The translations under genes were made by a program, and so were the position numbers. The notes under the pieces were generated by a model that was given only the letters and a program-made list of their open reading frames with translations, was not told the DNA's origin and made no database searches. DNA of 64,000 nt from JAFAGO01 sp031987605. Its GTDB lineage: Bacteria > Bacteroidota > Bacteroidia > Flavobacteriales > Weeksellaceae. Below are positions 17,753-25,294 of the stretch, piece after piece. The first letter of the stretch is position 1; each line of letters opens with the position of its first letter. The DNA is taken from NCBI GenBank assembly GCA_031987605.1, contig DALZZF010000001.1, positions 558,001 to 622,000 on the forward strand, read 5' to 3'.

Positions 17753-19054
17753 ATGAAATTTTACAACCTTAAACATAAAGAAGAAACCGTTTCCTTCAGG
17801 GAAGCCACCATAAAAGGACAGGGGAAAGAAAAAGGTCTGTTTTTCCCGGAATCCATCCCGCCATTTGATGAAGAATTTATTCAGAATATTGAAAAATTTC
17901 CGGATGAAGAAATTGCATTTCAAGGCATGAAAGATTTCGTAGGCGATGGAATTCCCGAAGCTGAACTGCGGAAAATCGTTTCCGAAACCATTCAGTTTGA
18001 TATTCCTTTAAAATCTATAAATGAAAAAATTGCTGTTTTGGAACTTTTTCATGGCCCAACGCTTGCTTTTAAAGATGTCGGAGCACGGTTTATGAGCCGC
18101 TGTCTTTCTTATTTTCTTAAAAATGAAAAACGAAAAGTTACCGTTCTGGTCGCTACTTCCGGAGATACCGGCGGTGCGGTTGCCAATGGTTTTTATCAGG
18201 TTCCGAATGTGGAAGTAGTCATTCTTTACCCCAAAAATCGGGTAAGTCCTGTTCAGGAAAAACAACTGACGGCTTTGGGTTCCAATATTACCGCGCTGGA
18301 AATCAACGGCAGTTTTGATGACTGTCAGCGTTTGGTAAAACAGGCTTTTTCGGATGAAGAAATTCATGAAAAACTGCTTCTCACCTCCGCCAATTCCATT
18401 AATGTGGCACGTTGGCTTCCACAACAGATTTATTATCTTCTGGCCTATAAACAATGGAAACAAAAATATTCTGAAAAGCCCGTGATTTGCGTTCCCAGCG
18501 GGAATTTCGGAAACATCTGTGCCGGAATTCTTGCCTATTTTCGTGGACTTCCGGTAGCGCATTTTGTGGCAGCTTGCAATGTGAATGATGTGGTTCCCGA
18601 ATATTTAAAAACAGAGATTTTAAAACCTAAAGAAACCGTAGCCACACTTTCTAACGCAATGGATGTGGGCGATCCGAGTAATTTTGTAAGAATTTTGGAA
18701 TTGTTTCATCAAGAATTTGGAACCTTGAGCGAAATGATTTCAGGAGCAACAATTACCGATGAACAAACAGTTGAAACCATCACCGAAGTTTATAAAAAAT
18801 TCAATTATGTTCTTGAACCGCACGGCGCAGTTGCATATTTGGGATTGCAAAATTATTTGGAAAATCATCCTGAACAAAAAGGATTTATTCTGGAAACCGC
18901 ACATCCCGTGAAATTTCCCGATGCGGTGGAAAAAGCGACTGGTAAAGCCGTTGAACTTCCTTCCGAACTGCATCAACTCATGCAGCAGGAAAAAAAATCA
19001 ATAGAAATCGCTCCGGAATTTTTAGATTTGAAAACATTTTTACTTCAAAATTAA
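17753..19054 (+). CDS. thrC: Threonine synthase
   Basis: PLP enzyme converting O-phosphohomoserine to threonine. It has 433 residues and begins MKFYNLKHKEETVSFREA. The PLP lysine is Lys107 in GPTLAFKDVGARFM. The phosphate cradle motif ATSGDTGGAVANGF and SANSINVARWLPQ are present. The C-terminus (LETAHPVKFPDAVE) is typical of the bacterial thrC class. The next gene, folB, follows six bases after the stop codon. Confidence 0.97.
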   Translation: MKFYNLKHKEETVSFREATIKGQGKEKGLFFPESIPPFDEEFIQNIEKFPDEEIAFQGMKDFVGDGIPEAELRKIVSETIQFDIPLKSINEKIAVLELFHGPTLAFKDVGARFMSRCLSYFLKNEKRKVTVLVATSGDTGGAVANGFYQVPNVEVVILYPKNRVSPVQEKQLTALGSNITALEINGSFDDCQRLVKQAFSDEEIHEKLLLTSANSINVARWLPQQIYYLLAYKQWKQKYSEKPVICVPSGNFGNICAGILAYFRGLPVAHFVAACNVNDVVPEYLKTEILKPKETVATLSNAMDVGDPSNFVRILELFHQEFGTLSEMISGATITDEQTVETITEVYKKFNYVLEPHGAVAYLGLQNYLENHPEQKGFILETAHPVKFPDAVEKATGKAVELPSELHQLMQQEKKSIEIAPEFLDLKTFLLQN

Positions 19055-19060
19055 ATCAAG

Positions 19061-19432
19061 ATGATTTCAAAAATTTTGCTTGAAGGCGTTAAAATTTATG
19101 CTTTTCACGGCGCAATTCCGGAAGAAAATGTGGTGGGAACATATTTTATCACCGATTTGGAAGTGCATGCCGACATTTGGAAATCAACCGAAACCGATGA
19201 ATTGGGCGATACCATAAGTTATGCCGATTTAAATGAAATTATTCATGATGAAATGGAAGTTCCTTCCAAACTGATTGAGCATGTTGCCGGACGAATTTTG
19301 AATTCCATTCATCAGAAATTTCCGGAAATTTTTTTCGCGAAAATCAAAATCAGCAAAACCAGTCCACCGATGAAAGGCGAACTGAAATGCGCGGCCGTAG
19401 AATTTGAAAAATCCTACCGCTCATCATACTAA
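19061..19432 (+). CDS. folB: Dihydroneopterin aldolase
   Basis: Converts 7,8-dihydroneopterin to 6-hydroxymethyl-dihydropterin and glycolaldehyde in folate synthesis. The 123 residues match the family. Key features are ILLEGVKIYAFHGAIPEE with the substrate Glu, the DTISYADL block with the conserved Tyr, and the catalytic Lys in IKISKTSPPMKG. It sits six bases after thrC and is probably co-transcribed with the threonine genes. folK, the next pathway step, lies at 38.4 kb in another unit. Confidence 0.95.
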   Translation: MISKILLEGVKIYAFHGAIPEENVVGTYFITDLEVHADIWKSTETDELGDTISYADLNEIIHDEMEVPSKLIEHVAGRILNSIHQKFPEIFFAKIKISKTSPPMKGELKCAAVEFEKSYRSSY

Positions 19433-19468
19433 TTTTTTGTTTTTAAAGTTTTGAGAGAAATATTCACC

Positions 19469-20827
19469 GTGAAATTATTCCAGTTTTTAGTCCTGATATT
19501 CGGCGCAGGATTGTTTGCCCAAAACAGCCTTAATCAATATACTTTTCCGCAGATCAAATCTTCTATAACGATGCCGGTTCGCATTCCGCTTTCAGAAATC
19601 AGTAATATGGTGAATGGATCAGTCGGAAACCTTATCTATCAGGATGATTCCTATACCGATAATGATAACGACCAGTTTCGGATTAAAGTCTGGAAAACTG
19701 CTCCTATCAAACTTTCAGGAGGTAGAAATCAGAATGTGGTTATCGAAGTTCCTTTGAAAATTTGGGCGGAAAAAGGAGTGGGAACATTAGGCGTTTATAC
19801 CTATCAGAACACCACATTTGAAACCGTAATGTATTTCAGCAGCTCGATTATTTTCAATAATAACTGGACCGTTAGTACGAAAACCACTCCTGTCGGATTC
19901 AAATGGGTATCCAAACCTGTGCTGGATTATGGAAGAATTAAAATTCCCATTACGCCGATTGTAGAAAAAAACTTGAAAGAACAGCAGACAGAATTTTGTA
20001 AGACCATCGACAAACAAATGGGAACGCAGCTGAATTTTCAGAAATATGCAATCATGGCCTGGAATCTTTTTTCGCAACCGTTTAGTGTTTCTGAAGAGTA
20101 CAACACATGGCTGAAGATTACACCGGTTTCTGTAAATGTAACTCCGCTAATTTTTTATGCCGATGCCATCGATGCTAATATTGGAATTGATACCTATTCC
20201 GAAACTTTTACCGGTTCAAAACCCATTTCAACACCTGAAATAAAAACGATTGCCAATTTTAATTGTGTGCAGACTTTGCCACCAGCATTTAAACTGCAAA
20301 CCACTTCCAATGTCCCTTTTACAGAAGCTACAACGATTGCAAAAAATATGTTTCTGAATAAGGAATTTGATTTTAGAGAAGGCAAATCTAAAATTAAAAT
20401 TACCAATATTAAAGTCTACCGCGATGAAAACCGTGTAATGATCGAAGCCCAAACTGAGGGAGCGGTACAGGGAACGGCATTTATTTCCGGAGTTCCGGTT
20501 TATGATGAGGTCAAGCGGAAAATTGTTCTGCACGACACAAGATTTAACCTCAAAACGAAAAATGTTTTACAGAAAACAGCGGTGTTTTTCTTTAAAGGTA
20601 AAATCATCCGAATGATTGAAGATGAATATGGCATTCCAACACAGGAAATGGAAGATTCCGCCAAGAAAAGTATTGAAGAATCCTTTAATAAAGGTTATTA
20701 CAAAGGATTGAACATTTCCGGAAAAGTATACTCTTTGAAACCTGGCCAGATCCTGATTTCGGATACGGGTTTAACGGCTGTAATTGATACTCAGGCAAGT
20801 TTACGCCTGTTGGTGAAAGGTCTTTAG
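19469..20827 (+). CDS. Exported DUF4403 family protein
   Basis: A 452-residue exported protein of the DUF4403 family, function unknown. The start I prefer is GTG 19469, which gives a clean signal peptide (VKLFQFLVLIFGAGLFAQ); TTG 19451 six codons earlier is the alternative. The body is beta-rich, with repeats of the type seen in this family: an N-terminal half that begins SSITMPVRIPLSEISNMVN and a second half around LNKEFDFREGKSKIKITNIKVY, which look like two related lipid-binding-like modules; that reading is inference. It is last in the thr-folB run (36 bases after folB), with no terminator visible directly after. Confidence 0.85.
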   Translation: MKLFQFLVLIFGAGLFAQNSLNQYTFPQIKSSITMPVRIPLSEISNMVNGSVGNLIYQDDSYTDNDNDQFRIKVWKTAPIKLSGGRNQNVVIEVPLKIWAEKGVGTLGVYTYQNTTFETVMYFSSSIIFNNNWTVSTKTTPVGFKWVSKPVLDYGRIKIPITPIVEKNLKEQQTEFCKTIDKQMGTQLNFQKYAIMAWNLFSQPFSVSEEYNTWLKITPVSVNVTPLIFYADAIDANIGIDTYSETFTGSKPISTPEIKTIANFNCVQTLPPAFKLQTTSNVPFTEATTIAKNMFLNKEFDFREGKSKIKITNIKVYRDENRVMIEAQTEGAVQGTAFISGVPVYDEVKRKIVLHDTRFNLKTKNVLQKTAVFFFKGKIIRMIEDEYGIPTQEMEDSAKKSIEESFNKGYYKGLNISGKVYSLKPGQILISDTGLTAVIDTQASLRLLVKGL

Positions 20828-20889
20828 AGAATGTGATAAGTTTGTGAGATAAACATATCGCAGGATTGTAAAATTATAGGATTTATCAT

Positions 20890-20919
20890 TTTGGAAATTC
20901 TAAAAATTTTCTATATTTG
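20890..20919 (+). promoter_or_regulatory. Promoter of tRNA-Cys
   Basis: TTTG (20890-20893), an 18-base spacer, then TATATTTG (20912-20919). Sixteen bases separate the box from the tRNA 5' end, a clean Bacteroidota promoter. Confidence 0.75.
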
Positions 20920-20934
20920 CAAACCAAAGAAAAT

Positions 20935-21005
20935 GGTACTTTGGCCGAGTGGCTAGGCAGTGGTCTGCAACACCATTTACAGCGGTTCGAATCCGCTAGG
21001 TACCT
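20935..21005 (+). tRNA. tRNA-Cys (GCA)
   Basis: A complete cloverleaf. Acceptor GGTACTT pairs with AGGTACC (two G-T wobbles allowed), the D arm is GCC...GGC, the anticodon stem GTGGT/ACCAT encloses the loop CTGCAAC with anticodon GCA, and the T arm is AGCGG-TTCGAAT-CCGCT. The discriminator base is T, as required for tRNA-Cys. CCA is not encoded. It is a single-gene unit with its own promoter and terminator. Confidence 0.95.
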
Positions 21006-21011
21006 CATAAC

Positions 21012-21053
21012 AAAACCCTAATTCATTTATTTACAATGTTTTAGGGTTTTTTT
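21012..21053 (+). terminator. Terminator of tRNA-Cys
   Basis: AAAACCCTAA (21012-21021) pairs with TTAGGGTTTT (21041-21050) over a 19-base loop and ends in a run of T. The rest of the gap to 21216 shows nothing recognisable. Confidence 0.8.
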
Positions 21054-21215
21054 GTTGATTAATATGGAGATAATAGGGGTGACAGCTTTATTTTATCTCT
21101 TTTTTAGTGTTTCTTTTGATGGATTTATTTTATTAAATATCGATGCAATCTTATTACAACGGGTTTAAAGCAAAGCCTCTATAAGAAAAGTATTGAAAGA
21201 CTGAAACCCGAAAAA

Positions 21216-21245
21216 TTGAACAATCCATTTTATTCAATATATTTG
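21216..21245 (+). promoter_or_regulatory. Promoter of DUF4290-murA, 5 bases before ATG
   Basis: TTG (21216-21218), 19-base spacer, TATATTTG (21238-21245), then five bases and the ATG at 21251. It is the best-formed of the near-leaderless promoters in this window. Confidence 0.6.
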
Positions 21246-21250
21246 CACTT

Positions 21251-21886
21251 ATGGAATACAATACAGAAAGAACTCATCTCAATATGCCGGAATACGGCCG
21301 TATAATACAAAACCTTGTAGAACGCTGCAAAATCGTTCCCGACAGGGAAAAGCGCAATGAAATGGCAGTGGCTATTGTTGATTTTATGGGGCAGCGGAAT
21401 CCGCAACTTCGGGATGAGGAAAATTATAAACATAAACTTTGGGATCACCTTTATATTTTGGCAGATTATGATTTGGATGTGGATGCGCCGTACCCGATTG
21501 TTTCTAGAGAAGAGCTGGCAACCAGACCAAAGAAAATGGAATATCCAAAACTTCAGGGAGATTTTAAATTTTATGGGAAAAGCATTCTTCAATTGATTGA
21601 AAAAGCCATCGAACTAGATGAAGGCGATGAAAAAGAGGCTCTGATTGAAGTCATCGCCAACAACATGAAAAAATCCTACAATGTTTACAATAAAGAACAT
21701 GTAACCGATGATGTTATATTCCGTCATTTAAAAGAACTTTCTGCAAACCGTCTGGATCTAACCGGAATTGATTCTCTTGAAAAAAGTAAAATCTACCACT
21801 CCCACAATAACCGGAACAATAAAAATCAGAAAAACCACAACCACCGTAGAAACCAAAATCAGAATCAAAATAAAAAAAGAAAATAA
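21251..21886 (+). CDS. DUF4290 family protein
   Basis: A 211-residue cytoplasmic protein of the Bacteroidota-specific DUF4290 family; function unknown. The start MEYNTERTHLNMPEYGR is the family signature, followed by helical segments (IIQNLVERCKIVPDREKRNEMA, YKHKLWDHLYILADYDLDVD). The last 35 residues are low-complexity and rich in Asn, Lys, His and Gln, and look disordered and basic. The stop codon TAA overlaps the murA ATG by one base, so translation is coupled and the pair is expressed together. A role linked to peptidoglycan precursor synthesis is only suggested by this coupling. Confidence 0.9.
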   Translation: MEYNTERTHLNMPEYGRIIQNLVERCKIVPDREKRNEMAVAIVDFMGQRNPQLRDEENYKHKLWDHLYILADYDLDVDAPYPIVSREELATRPKKMEYPKLQGDFKFYGKSILQLIEKAIELDEGDEKEALIEVIANNMKKSYNVYNKEHVTDDVIFRHLKELSANRLDLTGIDSLEKSKIYHSHNNRNNKNQKNHNHRRNQNQNQNKKRK

Positions 21887-23193
21887 TGAGCGGAACATTC
21901 CAAATCAGAGGTGGGAAGCAATTGCAAGGCGAAATTACACCTCAAGGTGCAAAAAACGAAGCCCTGCAGATTCTGTGCGCAGTTCTTTTAACTGATGAAG
22001 AAGTCCGTGTAAAAAACATTCCGGATATTCATGACGTAAATCGCTTAATCGAAATCCTCGGAGATTTCGGGGTGAAAATCACCAAAAATGCACATGGCGA
22101 TTATACATTTAAAGCGGATGATGTAAATTTCGATTACATCAAATCCAAAGATTTCAAAAAAAACGGAGCAAAACTTCGTGGCTCCATTATGCTTCTAGGC
22201 CCGATGCTGGCGCGTTTTGGTGAAGCATATATGCCAACTCCGGGAGGCGATAAAATCGGAAGGCGCCGTTTGGATACTCACTTTCAGGGTTTTGTAGAAT
22301 TAGGCGCAGAATTCAGTTATGATGAAGATGAATTCTTCTATTCGCTGAAAGCCAAAGAACTTGTGGGGAAATTCATCCTTTTGGAAGAAGCTTCCGTAAC
22401 CGGAACGGCCAACATTATTATGGCGGCGGTTTTGGCCAAAGGAAAAACCAGAATTTATAATGCCGCCTGCGAACCTTATCTTCAGCAACTCTGTAAAATG
22501 CTGAACAGAATGGGAGCCAATATTTCCGGAATCGGATCCAATCTGATTACCATTGAAGGTGTTTCGCATCTGCATGGAACGGAACATACCATGCTTCCGG
22601 ATATGGTGGAAATCGGTTCTTGGATCGGATTGGCTGCCATGACAAAATCCCATATCACCATCAAAAATGTACACTGGAACCAATTGGGAATTATTCCTGA
22701 TACCTTCCGAAAATTGGGTATTTTGATCGATCAGTCCGGTGATGATATGGTGATTCCGGCACAGGAAAATTATAAAATTCAGAAATTTATCGACGGATCT
22801 ATTCTCACGGTTTCCGATGCACCTTGGCCGGGATTTACTCCGGATTTGCTCTCGATCGTTTTAGTGGTTGCCACTCAGGCAAAAGGAACGGTGCTTATTC
22901 ACCAGAAAATGTTTGAATCTCGTTTGTTTTTTGTAGACAAACTGATTGATATGGGCGCACAGATTATTCTTTGCGATCCGCATCGGGCGACAGTTGTAGG
23001 GCTAAATCATGAATATCCTTTACGAGGAACTACCATGACTTCACCGGATATTCGTGCCGGAAATGCGTTGCTGATTGCGGCACTTTCTGCGGAAGGAAAA
23101 TCATTAATCCACAACATTGAGCAAATCGACCGCGGTTACGAAAATATCGACGGAAGATTAAAAGCGCTGGGAGCGGATATTGAAAGAGTATAA
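21886..23193 (+). CDS. murA: UDP-N-acetylglucosamine 1-carboxyvinyltransferase
   Basis: Transfers enolpyruvate from PEP to UDP-GlcNAc, the committed step of peptidoglycan synthesis. The 435 residues and motifs fit well: FQIRGGKQLQGEITPQGAKN at the start, the KLRGSIMLLGPMLARFG block, VTGTANIIMAAVLAKG, and the C-terminal DIRAGNALLIAALSAEGKS. In the active-site loop TPGGDKIGRRR the residue aligned with the catalytic Cys115 of E. coli is Asp122. Enzymes with Asp at this site remain active but are not alkylated by fosfomycin. It starts one base into the DUF4290 stop codon. Confidence 0.96.
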   Translation: MSGTFQIRGGKQLQGEITPQGAKNEALQILCAVLLTDEEVRVKNIPDIHDVNRLIEILGDFGVKITKNAHGDYTFKADDVNFDYIKSKDFKKNGAKLRGSIMLLGPMLARFGEAYMPTPGGDKIGRRRLDTHFQGFVELGAEFSYDEDEFFYSLKAKELVGKFILLEEASVTGTANIIMAAVLAKGKTRIYNAACEPYLQQLCKMLNRMGANISGIGSNLITIEGVSHLHGTEHTMLPDMVEIGSWIGLAAMTKSHITIKNVHWNQLGIIPDTFRKLGILIDQSGDDMVIPAQENYKIQKFIDGSILTVSDAPWPGFTPDLLSIVLVVATQAKGTVLIHQKMFESRLFFVDKLIDMGAQIILCDPHRATVVGLNHEYPLRGTTMTSPDIRAGNALLIAALSAEGKSLIHNIEQIDRGYENIDGRLKALGADIERV

Positions 23194-23195
23194 TC

Positions 23196-23498
23196 CTAAA
23201 CCGCCTTGCGTTGCGGATATTCAATAAAAGTGTTCAGTACTCGTGAACGGTTCAGATAAAATTCAAGATCTTGGTGCTGGTTGAACTCCGGCTCGATTAA
23301 AAGCTGGACTTTACCAAAATTCTGCCCACTATAAAATTCAATTTCGGCATTTAAAATTCTGTACGAAATTCCAAACTTATCATAAATCGCATTCAGAAGA
23401 AATTCAAATGCGATTTTTCCGTTTAATTCAATTTCTAAAAGCAATGTTTTCCTGTTTGCGCCGGGCAATTTTTCTGTGCTTGTGTTCTGGTGTATCAT
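23196..23498 (-). CDS. Small NIL-domain protein
   Basis: A 100-residue protein made of little more than a NIL domain, the ACT-like ligand-binding module found at the C-terminus of methionine importer ATPases (MetN) and in some ferredoxins. Recognisable parts are KTLLLEIELNGKIAFEFLLN (first strand and helix), KFGISYRILNAEIEFYSGQNFGKVQLLI (the NIL core with the N-x-E/I-x3-G pattern). The family binds sulphur amino acids in MetN, which suggests a sensor role here; this is inference. Upstream on the same strand lie an operator palindrome, a short Cys/Met ORF and a terminator, a leader typical of regulated sulphur genes. No transporter genes are adjacent. Confidence 0.72.
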   Translation of the reverse strand: MIHQNTSTEKLPGANRKTLLLEIELNGKIAFEFLLNAIYDKFGISYRILNAEIEFYSGQNFGKVQLLIEPEFNQHQDLEFYLNRSRVLNTFIEYPQRKAV

Positions 23499-23521
23499 GA
23501 TGTATAATTTTTTTCGGATTC

Positions 23522-23559
23522 AATAAAATAAAAACAGGCTTCACGAATGGTGAAGCCTG
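23522..23559 (-). terminator. Terminator in the leader of the NIL gene
   Basis: Perfect 10-bp stem CAGGCTTCAC / GTGAAGCCTG (23535-23559) with a 5-base loop, followed on the minus strand by TTTTTATTTTATT. It ends a short minus-strand transcript that begins near 23655 and lies 24 bases before the NIL ATG, so it is best read as an attenuator. Confidence 0.8.
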
Positions 23560-23582
23560 AAAAAACAAACCTTTATCCCATT

Positions 23583-23639
23583 CTATAATTTAAAAGAATT
23601 GAACATTTTCATTATTCTATGACAAGAATTTCTGTGCAT
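23583..23639 (-). CDS. Candidate leader peptide upstream of the NIL gene
   Basis: An 18-codon ORF with sequence MHRNSCHRIMKMFNSFKL. It begins about 20 bases after a promoter box and stops 24 bases before the terminator stem. One Cys, three Met and two His in 18 residues, with a central SCHR, fit a peptide through which ribosomes test Cys- or Met-tRNA supply, or one whose stalling alters the hairpin. This is inferred from position and composition. It has no recognised family and is too short to be certain. Confidence 0.4.
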   Translation of the reverse strand: MHRNSCHRIMKMFNSFKL

Positions 23640-23658
23640 TGGGAAATTATTAACAAGA

Positions 23659-23689
23659 CAAATTTGTAAATAAATTTTTAGTCTACCAA
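23659..23689 (-). promoter_or_regulatory. Promoter of the NIL leader
   Basis: On the minus strand TTGG (23689-23686), 19 bases, then CAAATTTG (23666-23659), which differs from TAnnTTTG at one base. The TTG lies in the centre of the operator palindrome, so a bound repressor would block it. Confidence 0.45.
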
Positions 23690-23702
23690 GTTAGTAGACT
23701 AA
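23678..23702. promoter_or_regulatory. Operator-like palindrome
   Basis: TTAGTCTAC-N7-GTAGACTAA, nine-base arms with no mismatch and a 7-base centre. Such a symmetric site in AT-rich non-coding DNA is typical of a dimeric repressor. The regulator is unknown; its gene is not in this window. Confidence 0.6.
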
Positions 23703-24054
23703 TAAAATTAAATTTTAACATTTTTTAAATTGTAAATCATTGATAATGAGGTGTAAAAAATAAATTCAAATTAAATAATAGAGGGTACATGATGATTTCA
23801 TATCTTAAAGAATGTGAAAGACTCTTAAATAAAAGGTTTGCAAATCTACATTCTCTTTGCAGAGATGCTTACAGCATGACAAAAATGGCGTATATTTTTT
23901 ATAATATTGAATTACAATAGGGTAAACAAAGTATGAAGTGATGTAATGATCTTAATTGAATAAAATAGGAAGTTCCATTTTTATCTTGATTTCAAAGAAA
24001 AATATTTTCCAAAGGTCAGGTTTTGTTTTGCTTTATATTATCCGGCAAAATCGT

Positions 24055-24062
24055 TACTTTTG
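24055..24062 (+). promoter_or_regulatory. -7 promoter box (TACTTTTG) of the aminotransferase gene
   Basis: Perfect TAnnTTTG 26 bases before the ATG at 24089 and downstream of the earlier in-frame Met (24023), which it excludes. No good -33 element. Confidence 0.5.
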
Positions 24063-24088
24063 TACACCATCTAAAAGCAATTTGTATC

Positions 24089-25294
24089 ATGCCAAATATT
24101 TCCCAGCGGGCGCAGAATATGCCTGCATCTCCGGTAAGAAAATTAGTTCCCTATGCTGTTGCAGCCAAACAGAAAGGCATCAAAGTATATCATCTGAACA
24201 TCGGGCAACCCGATATTGAAACTCCCGAAACCGCTCTGGAAGCCATTCGGAACAATCATTTGAAAATTTTTGATTATTCGCTTTCCGAGGGTGGAATTGA
24301 ATACCGCACCGCGCTTAGGGATTATTATCATTCTTTGGGATTTACAGATTTAACGACGGAAGAATTTATTGTAACCAACGGTGGTTCTGAAGCATTGAAT
24401 TTTGCCATTTCCACGTTGTGTGATGATGGTGATGAAATCATTATTCCTGAACCGTATTACGCCAACTATAACGGTTTTGCCGGAACTTTTAACATCAATG
24501 TAGTAGCCGTTCCATCAACAATTGAAACGGGATTTGCGCTTCCGCCAATTGAAGATTTTGAGAAAAAAATTACCGAAAATACCCGTGCCATCATTATTTG
24601 CAATCCGGGAAATCCAAGCGGTTATCTTTATACCCGGGAAGAATTGCAGAAACTGGCAGATATTGCCCTGAAATATGATATTGCCATTATTTCCGATGAA
24701 GTATATCGCGAATATGTGTATGACGGAAAACAGCAAATTTCCATGCTTGAATTCCCAGAAGCTGCCGAAAATGTGATTATCATTGATTCCGAATCCAAAA
24801 GATATTCCATGTGTGGCGCGAGAATCGGATGTTTGCTTACCCGTTCCAAAAAAATCCGAAAATCTGCAATTCTATTTGCACAGGCGAGATTAAGTCCGGT
24901 TTTGCTGGGGCAGATTGCGGCAACCGCAGCGCATGTAAATGATGGGGCTTACATAAGAAGTGTTCGCGAAGAATACACAAAACGAAGAAATCTTTTGGTG
25001 GACTTGCTCAACGGAATTCCGGGTGTAATCTGTCCGAAACCAAAAGGAGCTTTTTACTGTGTGGCTGAACTTCCGGTGGACGATACCGATGTTTTTGCGC
25101 AGTGGCTTCTGGAGCATTATTCCTATGAAAACGAAACGGTAATGGTTGCGCCAATGGGCGGATTCTACAGCGATCCGGAATTGGGCAAAAAACAGGTTCG
25201 TATTGCTTATGTACTGAAAGAAGAAGACTTAAAAAGAAGTGTGGAACTTTTGAATGACGCACTTCAAAAATATAAACTGGAATTCGGATTGTAA
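24089..25294 (+). CDS. PLP-dependent aminotransferase, class I
   Basis: A 401-residue fold-type I aminotransferase, aspartate-like. PLP lysine is Lys237 (SESKRYSMCGARIG, with phosphate-binding Arg245), the cofactor Asp is Asp203 (ISDEVYREY), and the Asn in CNPGNPSG (171-177) is conserved. The N-terminal LNIGQPDIETP segment binds substrate. Likely substrates are aspartate, tyrosine or related acids; sequence alone does not separate them. The Met at 24089 is preferred because the promoter box lies upstream of it and the 22-codon extension is not similar to the family. The next gene, murB, starts at the base after its stop codon. Confidence 0.9.
   Translation: MPNISQRAQNMPASPVRKLVPYAVAAKQKGIKVYHLNIGQPDIETPETALEAIRNNHLKIFDYSLSEGGIEYRTALRDYYHSLGFTDLTTEEFIVTNGGSEALNFAISTLCDDGDEIIIPEPYYANYNGFAGTFNINVVAVPSTIETGFALPPIEDFEKKITENTRAIIICNPGNPSGYLYTREELQKLADIALKYDIAIISDEVYREYVYDGKQQISMLEFPEAAENVIIIDSESKRYSMCGARIGCLLTRSKKIRKSAILFAQARLSPVLLGQIAATAAHVNDGAYIRSVREEYTKRRNLLVDLLNGIPGVICPKPKGAFYCVAELPVDDTDVFAQWLLEHYSYENETVMVAPMGGFYSDPELGKKQVRIAYVLKEEDLKRSVELLNDALQKYKLEFGL

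Noticed and set aside
18008..18562. 184-codon minus-strand ORF within thrC
   Set aside because: Shadow of an intact, well-conserved gene; composition and lack of motifs fit chance.
23789..23920. 43-codon plus-strand ORF starting MMISYLKECERLLNKRF
   Set aside because: No recognisable family, no promoter box at a proper distance, in AT-rich DNA; could be chance. Kept out of the feature list.
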